A stretch of DNA of 64,000 nt, taken from Sphagnum compactum. Lineage: Eukaryota > Bryophyta > Sphagnopsida > Sphagnales. The stretch lies in NCBI GenBank assembly GCA_965153455.1, contig OZ234496.1:19336304-19400303 (forward strand), read 5' to 3'. Below the pieces are notes generated by a model, which did no database searches, had not been told where the DNA came from, and saw only the letters and a program-made list of their open reading frames with translations. Below, piece after piece: positions 23,403 through 36,100 of this stretch. Position 1 is the stretch's first letter; each line of letters starts with the position of its first letter. Both the position numbers and the translations under genes were made by a program.

Positions 23403-23970
23403 CTAATTGTCCAAAGCAAGGTAATACTCCCAATCTTTTGACAAACTTGTTCTTTTGAGCATTCAAATCATTAATAATTGTTTAAATAACAATCTCATTT
23501 CCAATGTATACTAAAAAATTGCATCATAGGATGCTTGGCAATAAGTAATTAGAATGTTTGAAAATCAAAATTCAATCACTATAATGTTTTTAAGAAATAA
23601 TTTACAAACTTAAAAAATGAGAGAGGGTGAAAGTGTTGCCAAACACATGCAATCCTTTCGGCCACTATAAGAATAATTGTTAACCGCATGAACTTGAATA
23701 ATTGATGACAATGTAACTCTATCATTAATGAGATCTATGCCCTATCCTTTAAGACATTTATAACTTTTATGCGGAGGCAACATAATATTACTTTGTAATG
23801 TTCACTACTAGGAAATGCGTCCTAGTTTACTATGGGGTTCACTAGATTTTTGAGTGAATTTGGACATTTTTACCTAGTGAAATTGTTTAACCCCCTAGTG
23901 AACAAGGACCAGTTGCTACGGACAATGACTTGTTTCATTAATACCTAGTGAAACAAAGTTACTCTCAAGT

Positions 23971-24408
23971 GAAATACAAATTTACCAAATCATTCACTTG
24001 TTAGTTAATTAACTAACCAGTATGGAAATTAATTAAATTTTAATTATTTAATATAATATTATTAGATTTTTAAAGTTTATTATTTATTAACATGTGTCAC
24101 TACCTACGTTAGGTTAAAAACCTAGCCTAGGTAGGTAGGTAGGCCACGTAATCAACCTAGGCACCTAACCTAAAAATTCGGTAGTGAAATACAAATTTAC
24201 CAAATCATTCACTTGTTAGTTAATTAACTAACCAGTATGGAAATTAATTAAATTTTAATTATTTAATATATAATATTATTGATAATTTCATGATTTTTAA
24301 AGTTTATTATTTATTAACATGTGTCACTACCTACATTAGGTTAAAAACCTAGCCTAGGTAGGTAGGTAGGCCACGTAATCAACCTAGGCACCTAACCTAA
24401 AAATTCGA
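23971..24408. repeat. Direct repeat of about 210-225 bp, two copies
   Basis: The block starting GAAATACAAATTTACCAAAT at 23971 recurs at 24186, offset 215 bases. Both run through TTAGTTAATTAACTAACCAG, a GGTAGGTAGGTAGG palindromic stretch and CACCTAACCTAAAAATTCG. The second copy carries a small AT insertion. It lies in the left part of the outer CACTA-like element. Confidence 0.9.
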
Positions 24409-24439
24409 TAAGAGAATATTCAATCAAATACCATTGTTA

Positions 24440-24530
24440 ACCACACACAACACCACCTATGGATTGATCCCTTGACCTTTGGATTGAGGGCAAACACCTT
24501 TACCATCAAACCACCCCACTTGTTGTGATA
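24440..24530 (-). mobile_element. tRNA-derived SINE-like fragment
   Basis: On the minus strand a pol III A-box-like TGGTTTGATGGTAAAGG (24497-24513) is followed at tRNA-like spacing by a B-box-like GGATCAATCC (24461-24470). The surrounding sequence reads like tRNA-derived SINE heads in plants. A poly(A) tail and target duplications were not found. It could also be a decayed tRNA gene, but cloverleaf stems were not evident. Confidence 0.4.
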
Positions 24531-24829
24531 ATATATTACATTACATTCTATTTATCAAATACTTCATTTTAAACATTACAAAAACATAAACTTTGAAAAT
24601 TCATATCTTATTGAGATTTTGTTCAAATGAAATGATTCGAGTTTACCTTTTTTAAAAATTCAATAATGTACATAGTTACATTTATTTTCTTTTGAAAGTT
24701 TAAAATCATTTGAACAAAAAAAAAGTTGAATATCATTATTCAATAACATTTCAATGACCATTCTTTTGAAAAAAAAGTTTAGTAAATGGATTTTTTTATT
24801 AATATAATAATACGACCTATGTTAAACTA

Positions 24830-25810
24830 CTTTCAATTATTATATGACTATTTTTCATTAATTTAAATTATTTCACCCTACATTATTTACAGTTATTTAT
24901 GGTTATTTTCAATTACTTTTGGTTATTTTAAATTATTTTTGGCTATTTTAACTTATTTCACCTTAGGCTATTTTCAGTTATTGTAAGTTTTTTTGTTATT
25001 CTATGTTATTTTTGGCTATTTCAATTTAAACTACTTGCAGTTATTATAAATTATTTTTGGCTATTTTAACTTATTTCACCTTAGGCTATTTTCAGCTATT
25101 GTAAGTTTTTTTGTCTATACTATGTTATTTTTTGCTATTGTAAATTATTTCGATTTAGACTACTTGTAGATACTATAAGTTACTTTTGACTATTGAAAAT
25201 TATTTCACCTTAAGTTATTTTTGTTTATTATAAATGATTTCACCTTAGATTATTTTTGGCAATCCTAAGTAATTATAATATATGGCTATTGGTTGTTCTT
25301 TTATTAGTGTTGTTGGTGGTTATTAATGGCTATTGGTACTTATTCTATTTGTGATTATAAATGTTTTTGAATGGTTATTCTATTAAAAATTATTGGTGGT
25401 TATTGTATTAAAAGTTATTTAATGGCCATTAGTAGTTATTATATTGGTGGCTATTCGTGGTTATTCTATTAATGGCTATTGGTGGTTATTTTATTAATGG
25501 CTATTAGTGATTATTCCGTTGTCAGCCATTGGTGGTTATTTTATTAGTGGTTCTTGATGGTTATTTTATTAATGGTCATTAATGGTTATTGTATTATAAG
25601 TTATTGTTGGTTATTATATGTTATAATACAACTATTGCTGATTATTGTATTATAAATTATTGTTTGATATTCTATGTTATAATATCATAGGCTATTGGTA
25701 GTTATTATATTGTAGGGTATTTAAAATTATTTTTCATAGGTTCTTATTTTTTATTCTAAGTTATTTTTACCTTAGGTCATTATATTTTGTTTTAGATTAT
25801 TTTTAAGTTA
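24830..25810. repeat. Low-complexity degenerate repeat (TTATTTTTGGCTATT type)
   Basis: Variants of GGTTATTTTAAGTTATTTTTGGCTATTT and GGCTATTGGTGGTTATT follow one another for about 1 kb with no gene-like content. The unit is roughly 15 to 30 bases and highly variable. The following 300 bases carry the same vocabulary on the opposite strand (AATAACCTAAGG), hinting at an inverted arrangement. Confidence 0.75.
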
Positions 25811-26410
25811 TTATGCTTAGGATAAAATAATTTATAATAACATTAAGTATAATGACCTTGAATAATTTAAAGTATAACTTGAAATAACATATATTAATTT
25901 AAAATAAAATAACCTAAGGTATAGCCTAAAGTTAGTTGAATAGTTTAATTTTAAATAATCTAAAAGCTTATAATAAACTAGTTAAAATACTTTAAGGTAA
26001 AATAACATATAATAATTTAGGGTATAATAATTTATAATACCCTATAATAACATAAAATATAAATTAGAATAACTAAAGTAGTTTAAAATAATATAAGGTA
26101 TATCATAAAGTAACATAAATAAAATATTTTTAAAAACATAAAAACACTACTAAATCAGCCAAAATGTAACCATTCCATTTACGACTACATGCGACTTGTA
26201 ATTGTTTGCGATTAGATTTGGGAATACTTGCAACTATAAGACCAAATTTCAACTATTTTGGTCATTCTCACAACTATGATGCAACTATTAAAAATTTCAT
26301 CCTATTGGTTGGATTGATATGTCCCATTAGTCGCAAAAGTCATCAAATTAGTTATATCCTAAAAGTATTCTACAATGACATAGGGGTGTATTTTAGTGTA
26401 TGTACTAAAA

Positions 26411-26435
26411 TTATATATATATATATATATATATA
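26411..26435. repeat. AT dinucleotide microsatellite
   Basis: About twelve TA units in the inner CACTA-like element. Confidence 0.9.
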
Positions 26436-27419
26436 GTTCATATAATGAATCTCAAAATTAATATTTGAACTTTGAATTTTTTATTCAAATCTGAAAATTG
26501 TTATTTCAATTGTTTAAAACATTATTTGAATTTCAAATTTTTGATTTTAATATGATATTTTCAATTTAAATTCAAAAAAGGCCTATTTGATCTAAAAATT
26601 GATATTTGAATTTTAAATTAATATTTTCGAATCCAAAAATTATTTATTGATTATAAAAATGGAAAATTTAATGTTATGTTTAACAAAATATTGTATTTAT
26701 AGTTAATAATTACCAAGAATTTGTTTTTTGACCTATAATGATTTTACAACAATCAATGTAATTATATAATAATTTTAGTTGGATAATAATTTTTTTAAAA
26801 TTTGTGTAAGAATTTACTTTCTAATAGCAATTGCTAAATCTTTATGTATAATTTTAACATAAATATTTAAAATAGTTAATTTTAAATTATTGTATTAAAT
26901 TAGTTGTACATGAATTATATTATACATAATTTGATCTGATTCTAAAAAATAATAAATTATTTTAAAATATTTTAGTTATCTAATTATTTATGAGTTATGT
27001 ATTAACTTGTGAGTAACTAGATAGCTAGTTTGTTAAATATTAAGAAGTTGTTGCTTATTTAAATAATTGATAATGAATATTGAATATTTGTAGTGTATAA
27101 TTTATAATTTAAATATATGTAAATTTAATCATTATTAATTAAATGATTATCTAATTATCTAGTACTTGAATTGTTTAGAATCTACAAACTAAAAAGTAAG
27201 GCATGAAGAAAGTTCTAGAATTATAACTTAGTTTGTGAGGAAGTTGCAACTTCAAAACTTATCCCATATTGTTTGTTCTTCATTCCTATTTTGAACACTA
27301 TATAAACAAGGGGGTGTGGTCATGCAATTTCACATTAAGAAATTTGTGCACATTGGATGAGCTAATCAAAAGGCTCAACCCAAAATAAAAAAATAAATTA
27401 TGCACATTTCTAAAGTATT

Positions 27420-27640
27420 CATCTACCTAGTTAGGTAGGTACCTAGTTTGACCTACCCACCTAAGTCGACCTATGTACCTACCTACCTAAGTATTTACCT
27501 ATATGAGTAGGTATTTAACCTAGGAAGGTAGAACCTACCTACCTATTTTTTTACCTAAGTAGGTAGGTTGGTATGTAGCCTAGGTTTGTAGGCACCTATT
27601 TATGTACCTACCTAGGTACCTACCAACCTAATATTATTAT
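27420..27640. repeat. TACCTA/TAGGTA palindromic low-complexity tract
   Basis: Words TACCTACC and GGTAGGTA alternate across 220 bases, so much of the tract can fold on itself. The same vocabulary appears at 24108-24165, 24345-24400 and 42015-42045. Copies of CCACGTGG/CACGTGGC follow at 27650-27765. Confidence 0.8.
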
Positions 27641-28430
27641 TTTAATGCCACGTGGCATACTTACATTAGGCCACGTGTCATAATATAATATCATCCAAGT
27701 ATTATTTTGGGTAATAATAGTAATAATAATAATTTATATAATCAAATATTAAGACACGTGGCAACACATCATTTGCCTTCAATTGTGACCAAAATAGTTA
27801 CATCTTACTCGCATGTGACAATATGTATACATTGGAGTCAAAGGATGAAATGTATTTGTTGACTTTTTCTTTCATATAATACCCTTCGTCATTTGCGATT
27901 AATTTATCACATGCGACTTGTCTTAGGCGACTAAAGGAATTTTAGTTGCAAAATGTCTCTTGCGACTAAAATTTAGTCGCAAAGACTAGTAAAAAATACA
28001 TGTTTTTTTTTTAGTGAAATAAACCTATTTGCTATAGTAAATTGTAATAATGAATTATGATAACTAGAAATGAAACATGATGTCTACATAATGATATTAT
28101 AATGAAATAACTTTCACTAGGTGAAATCAGTAAAATGCAATGAAGTTATTTCACTTTTAAGGTCCCATAGTGATTTAAGCTAGTAAATTACACCCCACTT
28201 TGGTAGTAGTGCTTTCATCACAAAACTCCTTCAAAAGAAGTGTTGATGAAACTTTAAATAATACAACTGACGATATGTTAGCCTTATATGTTGGCAAGAG
28301 GGCATATTAACCCAAAGGAAGGACCCAAAGAGTTAGAACACCTTTCTTCCCACATTCCTTCAAAGGTAAGGACAATTTTAATCTTCCTACAAGTCATAAC
28401 CCAAGATTTGAAACACCTAAAAAGAAAATT

Positions 28431-31400
28431 AGATGTTTCAAATGTAAGAAAATAGGTCATGGAATTAATTATTGCAAAGTACATTTGCTGAAGAAAAAGC
28501 AAGTATAATGAAATTCAATGTAGCTACCAAACATAATAGATTATATGTGGTAACTTTAATAATTGAGTCATTTGTGTCATATAATAAGTGGGAAAAAGGC
28601 CAATTTGTATATTTGGGGGACAATTCAACACATGAAATAATTAGACAAAGGAAGTTTCAATAAAACTAAATGATGATACTATAAAAGACGTGACTAATGT
28701 GTTGCACGTGTTGGGAATTTTGAAGAACCTTTTCTCAACTAAGCAATTTGATAATGTTAGCAGTGAAATCATCATCAAATGTAGTATTTTTTTAAAAAAT
28801 TCACATGGTCAACATATTGCCAAATGTATATTGGAATCAAATATTTACAAGTTGGGTGTCAAACACAAACAAGAAAATTAAATAAAAACAAAATTAAATG
28901 TCACACACTTCAACATGACAAATATATGGCATATTTAGAGGCTAGGTCATATAAATCAGCAAAGCTTTTTAAAAATTCAATTTTTGTCAAAGGGGTTTGG
29001 GATCTTTTGATGAGAAAATGTTATTTATTTGTCCATTTTGTATATATAAAAGGAAAAAACACTATATTACATTTCCTAAAGAAGGAGCCTCCAAAGTTCA
29101 AAAGACTTTGGATTTAGTACATAATGATGTATGTGGCGCCTTAAAAACTCCTACTCTTTTAGGGTGTATTTATTTTGTTACATTCATAGATTATAGGTCT
29201 AAATACACCAAATTTTATATTTCATTTAAATAAAGCTGAAAAATTTTCCAAACTTCAACCATATCAAGTAGAAGTCGAAAATCAAACCAAGAAAAAAATA
29301 ACAATGTTGGAAAGTGATAATATATGGCATTGAATATAAGTCTAATGAGTTCACTATTTTGGTCATGGTATTCAACACCAACTTACAACACCCCATACCC
29401 TTCAACAAAATGGAGTTTGTGAAAGGAAAAACCAGACGTTAATAGGGGCAACCTTCACTATGTTTTTTCATTATCTTTTACCAAAGTCACACTAAGATGA
29501 AGCAATACTGACTACAAATTACTTTCAAAATAGATGTCCAACTTTAAAACCATCTTAAAAACAAAACCTTTATGATGTAGGAGAAATTCCTATCCATTTA
29601 AAAATCCTTGGATGTACAACCTATGCATTAATTCCTAAAGAATCTATGCACAAATTAAAATTCCATTGCCATGAGTGCATTTTTCTTGCATACAATGAAT
29701 AATCTAAAGCATGTAGACTCCAAGTTAAATCCACAAAAAAATTATAATTTCTAGAGATGTTATTTTTTATGAACCTCTATTTTTGCACCACAAAAAGATA
29801 TACATGTAGAATTAGTAAATCAAATGCATGACCTCCTTTTGGATCAAAATTTTCTCAAAAGTTTCACAAGCCTCCTTAACCCTATAAGTTCAAGCATTTT
29901 TCCCAATTTACCTTCTCCAATTCAACCTATGAGCTCATCACCTAATCATGTCACACCAATAGGTTCAATTGAATCATCAATTAATTTTGATAATGTTGTT
30001 CACCTCCAAATAATCATGTAGTTATCCCAAATCTTAGTATTGATCATTGAAAAACTTTCTAATTTAAGTAAATATACATCATGCCTTATGGCAAAAGGGT
30101 TTACACAAATTTCAGGCCTAGACCTTGGAAAGACATTTTCCCCAATAGTAAAAATAAATTCCATACAAACATTTTTAGCATTAGCTACACAATATGATTG
30201 TGAGGTTCACCAATTTGATATCAAAACAAATTTTCCTAGATGGCATCCTATAAGAAGACATATATGAAAATTCTTGAAGGTCTAATCACCCCAAAGTTCA
30301 ACTTTCAACAAGTTTGTAAGTTACAAAAGTTCATATACAACCTACACCAATCTTCAAGGGCATGGTATGAAAGGTTGGATACCTTTCTTCATCACATCCA
30401 TTTTAAACAAACCAAAGTAGATCTTACCATATACATCCAAACTATGAAAATGATAATTTTTTGTTTAATAATATATGTGGATGATCATGTGATAATGATA
30501 ATGATCACCTTTAATTTGGTGTTAGCTTCACATTTGAAAACTTTTTTCGAAAGGAGTTCAAGATGACCTACAAATGTGACATTCATTCCATTGTTGGTCT
30601 TTGAATCCTCCGCAATTGATTCAAAAAATGGCTCCAAGTAACTTACAAGATAATATTTAAATGGTGTGCTACATAGATGCAACATGTTCAATTTTAATTT
30701 CATTTCCACCCCCCTTGAAGTTGGGCATAAACTTTCAAGAGATGACTTCTTTCAATGCCAAGAATAACAAGAGCAAATGGCCCTCATACCCTATGCCCAA
30801 GCAGTGGGCAACCTCATGCACAATAGCATATATACAAGACCAAACACCACATACATAATCAACTCCCTAGCTCAATTTCTCTCCACTCCATGCCCCTGCT
30901 ATTGGCAAGTAACCAAATGAACGTTGTTATACATCAAAGGTACTACCAATTTAGGCCTTAGGTATCAACATCAAGCGAATGGGGATATCTTTTATGGATT
31001 CTCATATGGATATTCAATTAGTGATCAAGACACAAGACAATCGACTTTCAACTCATGATTTCTTTTAGCAAATGGTGTCATCACTTGGTTTAGCAAGAAA
31101 TAAACCTTTGTAGCCTTATCCAACACCAAATCGGAATATATGTTATCTAAAGCCACTATTGAAGCCATTTGGATAAGTAAATTACTTTATGAAACTAAAC
31201 GACAAACCAAACCAATTAAAATATGTTCAGATAATTGAAGTGCAATTTCTTTCATTGAAAATCCCAAATTTCATTCCGATAGCAAGCATATAAACATTCA
31301 ATACCATTCTACAAGAGATCAAATTTTGGCTTAGCAAATTACATTGGAATATATTTTAACTATTGAAATGGATGTGGATATTTTCACTATTTAAGTTTAT
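28431..31400 (+). pseudogene. Copia gag-pol remnant (zinc knuckle to RNase H)
   Basis: The CCHC knuckle lies at 28434-28475. A retropepsin-like GDNSTH segment (about 28614) has Asn where an active site Asp-Ser/Thr-Gly would have Ser/Thr. Pre-integrase VLHVLGILKNLFSTKQFD is at 28700-28755. Integrase shows LVHNDVCG (about 29115-29140) and QQNGVCERKNQTL (about 29403-29440). Reverse transcriptase shows AKGFTQISGLDLGKTFSPIV (30091-30150) and the YVDD box (about 30472-30484). RNase H shows SNTKSEYMLSKATIEA (about 31120-31165). Stops and frameshifts lie between and within all blocks. This is a dead transposon polyprotein, not a host gene. Confidence 0.9.
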
Positions 31401-31789
31401 CCAAAGAGCGCAAAATTATTCTTGTCTTTAAACCTTGGTCATATGGTTCATTTTTCTATTCCTACTCCTAAGCTCCAAGATCCATCACTTGAGACACCAT
31501 TGACCAAAATTCAAGCCTTCCTAGCCCAAACACATTTTACACAAAATTTTGTTGATTAGGCCTCTTGTACACAACTTGCTAGTCCTTATCAACATTGATA
31601 ACCTTTGGAGTGGGGGACATTGTGACAAATCCAAAGTCAATCAATTAGTTTTTCAACATAAGACTTTCCAAGGCAATTTAACTATGTGGGAATACCAAGG
31701 GCATCAAAGGATTACAAAAGAAAAAGATTCCAAGTTTTGGATGAACTATAGAACATTGAATGATAGTACAACTAATGAACTAGTGGGAG

Positions 31790-31982
31790 TGTTAGATACA
31801 TATTTATATGGTAGTTCAATAATTTGTACATAGACAATTACACTCAAAAAACATTTATAGGAGAATAGAAACTCCTTAGACCTTTAGATACTAAAGGTTG
31901 AGTTAATTCCTTCATTAAATATAAAAGGAGACCTTCTATCAATAAAATTCAATTCATTTTCCTCTACTTCACTTTTCCAACA
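31790..31982 (+). repeat. Copia 3' LTR
   Basis: It begins TGTTAGATACATATTTATAT right after a purine-rich tract (GTGGGAG) and ends TTCCAACA, giving the TG...CA ends of LTRs. Inside are a TATA-like AATATAAAAGG near 31918 and an AATAAAA polyadenylation-like signal near 31940. About 193 bases long. No 5' partner was found in the window. Confidence 0.7.
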
Positions 31983-33180
31983 TGAGGTGCATGACTATCT
32001 ACCTTCTAGAAAGTTTCCAACACATTTCACCACCAAGCAAAAACAAAAGCTAGTTTTGAAAGTTCAACTATTTGTTCTGATAGAACGGTAATTTTACCAA
32101 ATGGGACAAGATCAAAATTTGAAAAGATGCTTACAACTAGAACAAACTTTGAAAGTGGTTTTGCAAGAAATGCACAAGGGATCAAGAAGATTTTTTTGGC
32201 AAACATTACCTATTGAAATTGTTTGGATGCCAAATATTTGTGGCCTTTGTACAAGTATACTCACAACTATTAAAAAAATGATAATGAATCTTTTTACATC
32301 CAACATAACTAAACTAATAACTATGTTTCTCGCATAACCATTTATGAAATGGGACCTAGATTTCATAGGACCCATTAAACCTATGGGATTGTATACATGA
32401 AACAACTACATCTTGGTAGCTACCAATTATTCTACCAAATGGATGGAATCCAAAGCTTTAAGACCAACAGAATAGTTGTTACAACAAAATTTATTTATGA
32501 ATCCATACTCACCAAATTCGGATGCCATGTTACATTGGTAAATGAACAAGGAGCTCACTTTATTAATAATGCCATTTAGATATGAATTACTCATTTCTTA
32601 AATTAATTTGACATACTAACTTTACCACTTACTATCTCTAAGGGAATAGACAAGCATAATCAACTAATAAAGTTATTGGAGCTTTAATGATGAAGTAGGT
32701 AAATGAAAAATGAAATGATTGGTTTGAATATCTACATGCTATTTTGTATGCCTATTGAACAACATTCAAAGTGATTACTAGTCACACACCCTTTCAATTG
32801 GTGTATGGACTTCAACCATTCATGCCTACCAAATATCTACAACCCATAAAACCATCAATTTATCTAACCTATTCGGGTACTTACTTTTAAACTTACCAAA
32901 CTAGAAAAACTAGTGAGTCTATAAACATAACAATAATAACTACAAACTAAATATAGTGGAACCATGTTCTTGGGGCCCACAATCACTATAGAGAGTTAAA
33001 AATTCTTTAAAAGACTATGTAATTAATTTGGTTTCCCAAAAGAAAAAAGTTTCATCTTGATAAATTCCAAAAAAAAAAGGTTTGGCCTTTAAATAAAGTA
33101 TAATATTGCCTATCAAACAATATTATTTTACTAGTGACTGGGTGCAAACAAGATATAAGGAGCCACTTTGGGACATAATT
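31983..33180 (+). mobile_element. Ty3/gypsy retrotransposon fragment (integrase region)
   Basis: It starts directly at the copia LTR end with the RNase H-integrase linker (HDYLPSRKFPTHFTTKQKQK, about 31990-32045). It continues with the zinc-binding region, KWDLDFIGPIKP (32350-32385), YILVATNYSTKWMESKAL (about 32407-32460), TKFGCHVTLVNEQGAHF (about 32511-32563) and HTPFQLVYGLQPFMPTKYL (about 32787-32840). The second catalytic Asp appears as Glu (NEQG for the usual SDQG), and frameshifts and stops abound. Upstream gag, protease and reverse transcriptase are missing, so it is a truncated dead fragment. Confidence 0.85.
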
Positions 33181-36100
33181 ATTGTTTAATTTCCATTGTG
33201 GTAAATGGTTACTTAAGTTAATGTTGAAATTTTTTGATGAACTTATATGAAAATATTTTTGATGTATAATGGAAACATTTGGAAAGTTTTTGAAATGAAT
33301 ATAATGAGTATGGACTACCCAAATTTTTGTTGATGATGTTGAAAAAGCTTCGATAGATGGACTACCAAAAAAGATTAGTTATCAAACCTTCATCATAATC
33401 AAGAAAATATTATTGAAAAACATTGGGCCAACAAATTTATCAAGAATATCAAAGGAAATCCAAACATGAATATTGATAGTACTTTAGGCATAATTATGAT
33501 AGTCATTTTTTTCACTGGAAGTATTTTATGAAAGGTGGTTTTGGAGAGAAAAATGAGAAGAGGAAGTCAACAACACCATTGCTGTGTAAAGAAATGGAAA
33601 GTTGGAAATGTTGGGTGAGTACTATAGATACCAAAATGGGCACAACAAGTTTTTGTTGTTGGTGTTGGAGAGGTGCATATGGGAAAAATTTGGCCAACAT
33701 TGGTATGCAATAATTTATTAGCAATGTCCTGGATATAACCCTCAGGTGATTTGAATGATGGTGTGCAAAAAGGAAATAACCAGTACCGAAGATATCATCG
33801 CCTTGATATTAATGAACTTATTGAAGATTAGCCTAAAGAAATGTTCCACCCAAAATCATAAGTAGTGGATCTAAGATTGTGTGATCATTGCAAACAAGGC
33901 TTTTACAATGAGAAGGAAGGATTTTATATTAAAGTTCTTATTGTTGGTCCTTCATTATTGATGTAGTTATTATTGTTTGAATTTTGAGCCACATACTATG
34001 CCAAGAAATTAATGTGGTACATTTGCTAGGAATTCTAGGGTGAACATGTAAACTGATCATCAATTCTTTGATAAAACCTTGCCAAAATTTCAAATAATAT
34101 CCATAATGGGCAATATAAGAGTTCCAAATTTGGACCTATTCAAGTGGTGGAGATGATATTTTGGCACTAGTTTCCAATGGGGTGAAAACACAAATATGTG
34201 GATTTAGTTTCGACTATCACAATCACAATTTTTCTAGATTATAGATGAACTTTGAATGTACAATCATATTCCACATTAACATTGTAATTAAAAAAATAGT
34301 CCATGTTGCAATAGACTTTAGTGAAAATCATATTAAGAAATATAGATGAAATTTTAGAAAAGAATGGATTCATAATGGACTTTTCAAATAATGACACTAT
34401 ATTAATTTGTCACACATAAAATTTACACGTGGCATAAAAAAACATGACATAATAATGCCAGAATTGAAATTAAAAAATATTCCACATAAAATGACGTGTG
34501 TAAAAGTAAAATACATTGAAACTTCCCAATGTAAGAAATGTTGAGTTTCAAAATGAATTTACAAGAAATTACCTCATTTTATTCATTGAAGGTCCATTTC
34601 AAATTCAAAATTTCAATTTTTCACATGATTTTTTTTGACTGATCACATGTTTACATATCTTTATAGGGTGATTTATCATTATTTTAACCATAAGCATAAG
34701 GGAGTGCACATTGGATAACATAATTTGTTAAATGTCACATTACTACAATTTAAGCTAGTGTAAAATTTGAATAATCAAATGCCACTTTTGAATCACTTAA
34801 CCATGCTTTCACCCAATGACAAGATTGCAAGTCCCAAAAACTTTTGAACATGAAGAAGTCGAGGATAAAGTTGGGAAGGAAGCTACTAAAACATAACATC
34901 ACTAAAAGGAGGGTTAAAAGATAGAACATTATCAAACTCTTAAAAAAACTAAAGAAGAAATCAATCTTGTTGATGATGCAAAACATATTGATTTGCCAAT
35001 ATGTGGAAAAATGCTCCAACTTGATTTTGCCAAACCTACTAACGAAGGTATATGGTCCACATGATTATATATAGAATCATGACCAAATCTTGCCCAAACA
35101 ATCAATTGATGGACCTCTTAGTCTAGAACACAAGAAAAACGAACATAACCCCCAAGTGTTATTGAAACAAGGCCTCCTAGCTCAAATTTTCATATTCCTT
35201 CTACCACTTGACCTTCTACTCCTTTACATGTTGATTTTTTTTTAGGCATCGAATTACCCAACTTTCAAGAGGAATTTGGAATCCTTCCTAAAATTATTGT
35301 TGAAAATAATCTTTTAGTTATAGGAACTTTAACAAGCATTTCTCCTATCTTGCCCATTGCATTTTCCATGTTTAGGTTTCCAAGGCATCCAACATCTTTA
35401 ATAGAATTCTTAAAGGATTAGTGCTTATCAAAGGACCTATTTGATATTAAAGGATCGACTTATTAATTGAACCAAATGCATCACCATAATGAGGACCTAG
35501 GAAAAATGATTTATAATTATGATTCTTTGTTAAGCAAACATGGAGTGATTATTGAAGCCTAGCAAATTAATGAGAAATAAGCTACCAGAAAACTTCTAGA
35601 AGTAGGTGCTTAAACAACTACAAAAGCTACAAATCAAGGTTTTTTTTCATGCCAATTACAACATGCACCTACAAGTGGACACTCAAAACCACCACATTGC
35701 CACTTAGTGTGTGGCACTTTTTGAAGGAAAAAATGTTCAATAAAGGCTACCAAAAGGATTGAGATTTTGAACAAGTCACAAAACCAAGTCGATAAGCTTC
35801 AAGAAGAAATGCGGTTGATGTGTTGAATCAATAAACAATTCGAAATATAATTGATTACAAAGTTTCAGGCACACAAGAATAATATAACCCTCAATTGGAT
35901 GTGTAATTAATAAAGGCATTCAAGAAATTATAATTCTCTTGTAACTCACTATCAGCTTTCAACCTGAAGAAATCTAAATCATCGATTCTCATGTTTTTAC
36001 TAGTGTTGGGTGGTTACCCGGGTTTGGATAAGACTTCATTAATTCTTGAAAATAGTTTGTAATTTGCTACTTGAATGCAATCTAAACTTGTTCATGTTGC

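Larger units (their letters stand above)
20232..23589. other. Intergenic DNA downstream of copy 2, no gene recognised
   Basis: The first 750 bases contain the duplicated downstream block (20903-20965) and a CTT microsatellite (20761-20796). The remainder is AT-rich with no recognisable coding sequence. An imperfect inverted repeat lies at about 23262-23402. A copia 5' LTR was looked for here and not found. Confidence 0.55.
26145..28016. mobile_element. CACTA-like non-autonomous element (inner, about 1.87 kb)
   Basis: The left end is CACTACTAAATCAGCC and the right end, on the other strand, is CACTAAAAAAAAACATG. It is flanked by AAA on both sides, fitting the 3-base target duplication of CACTA elements. 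Both subterminal regions contain GCGACT/AGTCGC words (for example 26192-26215 and 27900-27985), typical transposase-binding subterminal repeats. No transposase frame is seen. It is nested in the outer CACTA-like element. Confidence 0.6.
23803..28211. mobile_element. CACTA-like non-autonomous DNA transposon (outer, about 4.4 kb)
   Basis: The left end reads CACTACTAGGAAATGCGTCC and the right end, on the other strand, reads CACTACTACCAAAGTGGGGT; both arms then share an ACTATGGG block. Near both ends short copies of TAGTGAAA/TTTCACTA recur, like the subterminal repeats of CACTA elements. Flanking bases are GTT on the left and CTT on the right, an imperfect 3-base target duplication. Copia gag sequence continues on both sides, so the insertion point is supported independently. 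No transposase is recognisable inside. Confidence 0.65.
23590..31982 (+). mobile_element. Ty1/copia retrotransposon, decayed and interrupted
   Basis: A degenerate gag segment (about 23590-23802) with a VAKHMQSFRPL block is broken at 23803 by a CACTA-like insert and resumes at 28212, reaching a CCHC zinc knuckle (CFKCKKIGHGINYC, about 28434-28475). Then follow retropepsin and pre-integrase region, integrase, reverse transcriptase, RNase H and a 3' LTR, in the order diagnostic of copia. Every domain carries stops or frameshifts, so the element is dead. No 5' LTR or primer-binding site was found. The downstream junction falls exactly against gypsy sequence. Confidence 0.85.
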
